From NCBI GenBank assembly GCA_964247055.1, contig OZ176053.1, positions 5,580,001 through 5,644,000 on the forward strand: a stretch of 64,000 nt of DNA. The letters are read 5' to 3'. Each line of letters begins with the position of its first letter. The first letter of the stretch is position 1. The notes below the pieces were generated by a model, which saw only the letters and a list, made by a program, of their open reading frames with translations, was not told the origin of the DNA and did not search any database. Positions 57,801-64,000 of this stretch are shown here, one piece after another. The translations under genes were made by a program, and so were the position numbers. The DNA comes from Paragordius varius. Its lineage: Eukaryota; Nematomorpha.

Positions 57801-60800
57801 TTGAAAACATTAATGTTGATGGCAAAAGAAAATAGATCACTCTTTTCTTATAACGACAATATAAAAATGGACTTTCAACGTAGCGACAGAACAATGTAAA
57901 GATAGTAAGTTATGGCGGAAATTACTGCGTGGCCATTCCGAATCTGGAGTCCAGATCCTTACCTATTACTAATTATATAATTTATATGAGAAAGAAAGTG
58001 TGATTGTTTTTTGAAAATAATATTTGTCTTTATATTTTTACGTTTTGTCCGTATAATTTCAATATCTATATTAAATAAGAGTTATTAATCAAAATATTAA
58101 AGATAATTTTATAAAATTTTAAAATTTAAAAACCATAAAATTGTTGGATGTTAATATACTTTGGCAATCAAATATATATGAAGGGCGAGGGGATATTGAG
58201 CTTTTTCTTCAAATTGCCTTGCAGCGGAATTCGCAATTTCATTTGTGAAAATTCCCAATCTATCGACAATACCTTGTTTCTGTACAAAGGAACAAAATTT
58301 AAAAAAATAATATTTATTAATTTAAAATGTAACAAAATATTAAATTCCTTATTATACCGTTTTAATACCATCATTCATGTCTATTTTACCAAGGATATCT
58401 TCAAAATTTTTCGTTTTCTGAATAAGTGCTACGACATTACGCACATATAAATTGGGGACTAAAACGGTTTTAGAACTATCAACATTTTGAATGGATTTCT
58501 CACACGCATTTTCGTGCAAATCATCTTTCATTGGAGAATTGTCTGCAGATAGGAGTTTTGTGGAATCCGGTATATCTCTATTCATATAATAATAAAAATG
58601 GGCTATATCAATTTAAAAATATAGATTTAGACAAATTAGTTTGATATATTTACAGTTTAAATAAAAATTATGAAGCAAAACTAAAAAAGAAAGAGACCAA
58701 ATTTTAAAGTATATTTTATGATCGTTAAATTGTTATATAACCTATATATAATTTATTTTTCTTTCATAAATTGAGTGTTTACCATTAATTTTGTTTAAAT
58801 ATTAATTTTATTTTTACGTTTGACAAAGATTATTTGTAGTAATCGAAAATTTAGATTAAAAAAATTATTCAATTATAGCTGAATTATAATATCAATATTA
58901 ATACCAATTTATTATTTCTCACATATTAAAAAAATCATGATTTAAATTAAGGTATCATCAAAATATACCAGTCTTTCACTATCCCATTTACAATTCAAAT
59001 TAACCCTCGAACAATTCAAAACACCCTATGTATGTTTATTAAGTTATAATTTTTTAATAAAAATTTTGTTTTAAATTAAAATAATACTGAAAAAATAATA
59101 ATCTATACCATAAAGATATATTTCATATTAATAATGAGTTATATTAATTCGAAAACACATAATTTATTTTTAGGGTGAATTTGAACTGTAAATCGTATAT
59201 TATAATTTTGCTTTTAAAATTTAATTTTTACTGATCTATCGTGTAAAAATTCAAGAATAACTAACCTCAAACAAAAATAGTAGCTAATAGCTTCTTCAAT
59301 GTCATGTAATTCAAATCCTCGCGTATACAGCAAAATTAAACGCTGTAAATTAAGATTGAAAGATTGGCCCAGACTTGCTTTGTTTTCTGTAACTATGTTA
59401 ACGAATAAAATTTATAAAAAAAATTGGTTAATAGGAATAATAAAAATATGAAAACATAATTTATTGTACTTTATATTTTCTTTAAATAAAATTTATGATA
59501 AAAATTAATTGACCTTGATGCTCATTAGATGTATAAACTTTCAATATATTCTTTAAATAAGAAGACTTTTGGTAAAAAATGTGGTAAAATTCAAAAAAAG
59601 AATTTTAATAAAATTTAATGAGTTGTATAAAACTAAAAGGGTGGACAAACTTAAATCATCATCAACACGTTTAGTTAATTGAATTAATTTGGCTGAATGC
59701 AATGCACATGCCATATTCACGGATTGACTCAACAGTAAAAGCGGGTTTGTTTGAGAAGCCATAGCTGATATGTTATGGTCAGGATCTATTTAACATATAG
59801 AGTGACTGACATATTTTTAAAGAATCAAATAAGCAGGACAATTTTTCTGAATAAACCCTTTTTATCCCCTTTTCTTAGCAGATTTATTTGACATTTTCCG
59901 TACCATTATGACGTAAATGGGAATGATTTTTTTAATTTTTGGATAACTCAATAAAAAAATTCTTAAAAATTTGCACAAAGGACAAACATATCTTTAATTT
60001 AAATATATGATATTTTTGCTAACCTTTTTTTTCGGAAACCAATTTTCACATAACAAATTCTGTCATATTAGGGGGGTCAATTACATTATTATTATTTTTA
60101 GTTAATAAATAGAACCTTACCCGGTTTAATTTTCATTGATTTGCTGGTATTGGAAGTTATAACGGTTGAAGCCATGAATTGACAAGCTAATTCAAACAAA
60201 TTGAGCGCCAATAATATACGAATGTATAACCAGGGCTTTTCTTTTGCCCTAAAATACTCCGGTCCTAGGTAAAAAAACAAAAAAATAGTAAGATAAAACA
60301 TTTTGGCAATAAAATCTAATGCAATAGTATCTAAAATATACTTTGTTAATGAAATAAAAAAAATATATCCATATATTCAGATGTTTTTTTATATTATATA
60401 TGTATCACAAATTTTGAAAATAAACCAAATTGTTGAACAATCATGGTTTGTAATTCGCCAAAGGTCAAAAAAGATTTAGCACCAATCGAGGATGACATAG
60501 CTCCAGTTCCTCTCTGTGATAAATTGGAAACGTATCCACCAAATCCTGTCGGCTTTTTATTTGAAAGGGTATCATAACCTATAAGCGATAAATTTATGAT
60601 GATGCAATGTTATATGCAGTATTTTTGATTTTAAAAAAAGATGGTAAAACCACTCTATATGACCGGCGCCTCTTTAATATATACGGTACTTATAAACATA
60701 AGAGCTTATGCTAATCAATAAGAAACTACTATTTAAGTTTTAATCGTTTATTAAATATATTTTCTTAAAATTTGGTAACAAATCGATCTAAAGCCCCCAT

Positions 60801-63800
60801 ATTAAGACAAAAATGAAATATTATGATGATTATAATAACCTTTAAATATAATTGCAGAATAATAATAATAATTATTGTTAAAGGAATAATTAATTTTATA
60901 TTGAAAAAATTATTTTATAGCAAAAATGTCATGCGGGCATTGAGCTATTGTTTTTTCCATAAAGATTATTATGGAGGGGGGGGGTTAATTTCCCAATTTA
61001 ATTTAATTAATTTATGTTTAATAACAAAAATTTGTAAATAAAAAGTAGGTAATACTTTCATCCGAATGTCCTGTCACAATATTATCCGGGTAACAAATCG
61101 ATATCTTAAACCAAAGAAAATCATCCGTAGTGTTGGTTATGTCATCAAATGTTTCATGGGGTAAATTTAATTGAGCAACTATGGCGTAACAGGCTCTATA
61201 AAATAAAAAATATTATTCCTATATATAATTTTAGCAAAAGAATATGTTAGTATAAGGAACATTTTTGCACATATGCAACAACATAGGCTTTTTGAAAAAA
61301 CAATAGGATATAAAAAGAGTTTTCGAAACCGCGGTAATTGGCTTTTTTTCAATTATTAATACAATCAAACCTGCTTTTTAATGTGTATTGATTTTAATTA
61401 TAAAAAGGTATTTTTTCAGCTTTAAAAATTGTATATTTATATATTAATACAGAAAATATGGAACCAATATGTAAAGAAATATGAAACCGGACATAATTTT
61501 TCCCTTTTTTAATTGAAAACTAAAAACAAGATACACAAAAAATTGATTTATAATTAAAAAACAGTTCCGATATCCCTGGAATTAAATAATTAGAATTTGA
61601 AAGTTGCACAAAAAGCTTTAAACTTTTTAAAAGAGTCATTTGTGTGTCGCACAGTTTTTCGATACTCAGTTTGCAAAATATTTCGTTTTTCGCCGAATGT
61701 TGGGGCAGATGTGGTAGAAATCGATGAATTTTGATTCCCACATAAATAATTGGTAAAATTTTCAACGCTTTCATGAGCGGTAACCAAATCATTCAAACAT
61801 TGCGTAAAGTTTGGCCCAATAATATGTCTGTGTATTATAAGTAGGTATTTTTTTTAAAAAATGTCTAGATACTGAATAATTATCATTAAAACTGTTATTG
61901 GACATCGAATAATAGAACATTATTGTTTTATGTCAAATGAGAATCATGTTAAAACAATGGGGCCGTTTCAAAAATACATAAAAATAATATAGAAAACACT
62001 ATTATATATAACGTCGAACATATTTAATTTCAATTACTATAATATACAGAATGTATATGTTTGACCCATTCCCATTATTGTTGACCAATTGTCAACACAG
62101 TAAAGTATGCGTAAAAACGATCGAATGTTGAAATAAAACAATTTTTTCCTTTTGTTTAATTACTTATGGACGAAATTTGTTTTATACCACACGCCACTGT
62201 ATTACCAAATTGGCCAACAATAATGTGAATAGGCCAGCCTAAATACGTCTACTGTATAATATCGCTGACATAATTTAAAATTTAAATAAATATAAGAGAC
62301 TAAAAATTATGGATTAATAATAATTTTAACTTATTTCCATAAATTCTCTTGCCCTTTAAACATTTTTTGCAAAGTTCTAATGATCTGAATTAAAATTTAC
62401 ATTTGAAAATTATTAAATAAGACACTTCATAGATAGTTTTCTTCGATATTCAAAAAAATCCAAAAGCATCAAATAAATGAATATAATTTATACCAAAAAG
62501 TAATGAAAAAAATCAAGATTATACTTGACCAAATTGACATAATGCAGAGCTATATTGAATTGTCCAGCACGTAAGGCATGATATAAAAACATCCAAATAG
62601 GGACGGAATCAAGTGTCAATTTATTGTCTTCACTACTCGAATAAGCCATACCCCTATCATTTAACCGTGGCTGTTTCATTTTTAACAAAAAGTTAAAGTC
62701 AGATATAATGGCATAAACGTAATTTATAAAATAATTGTTCATTTTGGAGTTGTGAGTGTTATAAATATAATAAAAGAATCAACGGATGAAAAATTTGTAA
62801 GTAAATAATGTATCGGTTTTTTGGTAAAAGATAAGGTGATAATTTATTCCAAGATTTCAAAATAGTAAGTCACGATATTTTTGGGATGTCACAAAAAAAT
62901 AATATGCAAGTTTTATATATTTTTTGGCATATAAGATTTCAATTACATTTACTTTTTTATAATTTGTTCTTAGTTATTCAGTTTAACATATTACACTATA
63001 TCAACCAAAAAAGAATTATCAAAAACTTGTTTAGGGAAAAAATAATACATTATACCTTTTCATCCAACATGGTTGGATTATAAACACCCCGTTTGTTTGC
63101 TAAATGCCAAACATATGCTCTAATGTTAAGATAAGCATTAGCTATGATAGAATCTGAAAATTCGATTGTTTTATGCGCTAATTTTGACGTAGGAACGACC
63201 GAACCAAAAAAGGCGTTATTTGTTAACTTTGGATCAACCATGTAAGTTCCATTAACGTTCCCAAATTGATTATTAATGTTGGATTGTTGTTGATTATTAT
63301 TTTCAACATACTTTTGCACATGTTGAAAAAATCTAAGGATAAAAGCGTCAAAAATGGATGAAATTAAAAGGTTTTAAGATGATAGCAACATTGATAATTA
63401 ATTGTAAAAATGTATAATAATAAAAGTAATTATGATATATTTACGTGAGCATCGAATGCCAATATTTTAAAATATACGAATCAATTAAAGCAAATAATTT
63501 TAAACAACACTTAATATCTATCCACTATGAAAAGCTTCAAAAAAAATAGGTATTGTATTGACATTTAAATAAATTCCCCTATGCAATTCAAATAATAAAA
63601 TTTTATAGCTTGCGTAAAGGATAAGCGAAATATGTGTTAAAAGGAATGTAAAGCTACAAAATTTTGAAAATTCTGCTACCAAATTAATTTATACAGTTTT
63701 TCAACAAAAATACAACTTATGGTTTATATTTACCCAAATTAAAATTTCATTCTCATAATAAGGTTTAAATGTATGGACAAAATATAACTTATGCAAATCA

Positions 63801-64000
63801 TGTAACTTTTTGCTGTAAAATTCGGTAAGGTTAACATTAGATATAAAATTATAAACTAAAAAAATTACTGAGTTTGAAGGTATGTCTTTGTATAATATAT
63901 ATGTTCGCATTGATATTCAGAGCTCGATCTGTATTCCAATATGGCTTTGCTAAAAGAATCACCAAATGTGGCATTTAACCCATCTGTTAAAGTATTAGGC
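54809..64000 (-). CDS. NUP93: NUP93/Nic96-family nucleoporin, 18 exons seen, 5' end outside window
   Basis: Exons 5' to 3' on -: 64000-63869, 63812-63734, 63524-63445, 63332-63056, 62670-62525, 61827-61624, 61195-61056, 60578-60426, 60264-60121, 59785-59651, 59386-59266, 58577-58358, 58279-58160, 56774-56638, 56272-56137, 56067-55984, 55789-55592, 54931-54809 join in frame to 875 codons ending AAT TAA. The alpha-solenoid matches human NUP93 collinearly from SVPIWMFLYHALRAGQFN on: LQTEYRKTVRHTND, TNTTDDFLWFKIS, EKPWLYIRILLALNLFE, QRLILLYTRGFEL, AISYYFCLRDI, KQGIVDRLGIF, QTFFLLLDICKFF, IIEALRLVPINKSEVE and ALIMFAGLLPYRLP. A structural inner-ring component of the nuclear pore. Junctions of the first four exons rest on frame and splice sites more than on homology. 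The missing N-terminus should hold the coiled NUP62/NUP205-binding part. Confidence 0.93.
55030..55581. repeat. MITE-D, ~550 bp, in last NUP93 intron
   Basis: Inverted ends ATACCATTTGCACTTCAAGA and TCTTGAAGTGCAAATGGTAT extend through TGTCCTTGAACACTTCAA. The right end has an extra tandem of the AAGGACnnnCTTGAAGTG block. Flanked by TA. A worn partial copy is at 10918-10970. The terminal ATACCATTT is shared with MITE-B. Confidence 0.85.
56286..56535. repeat. MITE-B copy 3 (NUP93 intron)
   Basis: CTTCAAATTCACCCTTAAAC at the left and GGGTGAATTTGAATTGTTCA at the right, with the CATAAAGCTATATTTAATGA middle. Confidence 0.8.
56931..58063. repeat. MITE-A copy 13, split by a LINE remnant
   Basis: Left arm and centre at 56931-57110 (ACAGTAAACATTAAAAATGA ... 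GGTAAAACAATCAATTT). Right arm at about 57990-58063 (GTGTGATTGTTTTTTG ... TTTTGTCCGTATAATTTCAA). The LINE remnant lies between. Confidence 0.8.
57079..57990 (+). mobile_element. LINE remnant with inverted 5' part, NUP93 intron
   Basis: 57100-57551 carries on - a piece of an RTE-like ORF: ITGESQTPRYSCSICTKE, a finger with HIKCSYIKGK, VDSFLYLGDVISSKG and LYKAGIKPAHTYG...TWALNK. 57575-57990 carries on + the 3' remainder, starting RAGIRPALTYSSETWALNK and ending in a decayed tail like the one at 8930-9250. The TWALNK block (~60 bp) is present in both, inverted. Confidence 0.88.
58978..59202. repeat. MITE-B copy 4 (NUP93 intron)
   Basis: CCATTTACAATTCAAATTAA at the left and GGGTGAATTTGAACTGTAAA at the right, with the AATAATGAGTTATATTAA middle. 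Confidence 0.8.
62055..62246. repeat. MITE-C copy 2 (NUP93 intron)
   Basis: TIR of ~35 bp: CCATTATTGTTGACCAATTG at the left and CCAAATTGGCCAACAATAAT at the right. Shares the GTATTnCCAA centre with copy 1 at 41936-42150. No ORF. Confidence 0.75.

Noticed and set aside
62671-62742. Extension of the NUP93 exon to include FNFLLKMKQ
   Set aside because: It resembles SFLNIKLP, but there is no AG acceptor upstream before an in-frame stop, whereas CAG at 62673-62671 gives correct phases on both sides.
63856-63868. A 13-nt intron in NUP93
   Set aside because: GTAATTTTTTTAG looks like an intron, but joining there gives a stop. The 56-nt intron 63813-63868 keeps the frame.

Overview
The window is AT-rich eukaryotic DNA with four spliced host genes whose exons can be joined in frame by homology. 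A LAT-type SLC7 amino-acid transporter lies on + (1889-7906). A Tip60/KAT5 MYST histone acetyltransferase lies on - (16652-32285). The small-subunit-processome WD40 protein UTP4/cirhin lies on + (38499-52631). The 3' part of nucleoporin NUP93 lies on - (54809 to beyond 64000). A small cysteine-rich exon sits between UTP4 and NUP93. The standard genetic code fits all of them. The LAT-type transporter and the cysteine-rich exon suggest an animal. Six introns of 22-35 nt recall what I remember of dicyemid mesozoans, but the many long introns do not fit that simply, so the organism is left open.

Layout. 1-1.9 kb: intergenic, with a long (TA)n. 1.9-7.9 kb: SLC7 gene, 11 exons. 7.9-13.2 kb: intergenic, with a LINE tail, units of a ~155-165 bp repeat, a possible Helitron end and a ~100 bp tandem array. 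13.2-16.7 kb: a near-complete LINE inserted in the last codons of KAT5. 16.7-32.3 kb: KAT5, 16 exons, with two intact LINE ORFs in its introns, many copies of a palindromic TA-flanked MITE and two tRNA-derived SINEs. 32.3-38.5 kb: gap between the divergent KAT5 and UTP4 genes, with a satellite array, a LINE relic and a ~580 bp MITE. 38.5-52.6 kb: UTP4, 18 exons, introns carrying two LINE remnants, a hAT-like MITE and other MITEs. 52.6-54.8 kb: gap between the convergent UTP4 and NUP93 genes. 54.8-64 kb: NUP93, 18 exons seen, first exons outside the window.

The host genes are unrelated housekeeping functions (amino-acid transport, chromatin acetylation, rRNA processing, nuclear pore) and form no pathway. 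The most striking points are the 22-25 nt introns near the 5' ends of KAT5 and UTP4; a LINE that hit the last exon of KAT5, left a ~43 bp target duplication and seems to have given the gene a new stop codon; a PHD-finger-like C4HC3 module between the reverse transcriptase and C-terminal part of all three large LINE ORFs; and three separate LINE remnants with 5' inversions and overlaps, as expected from twin priming.
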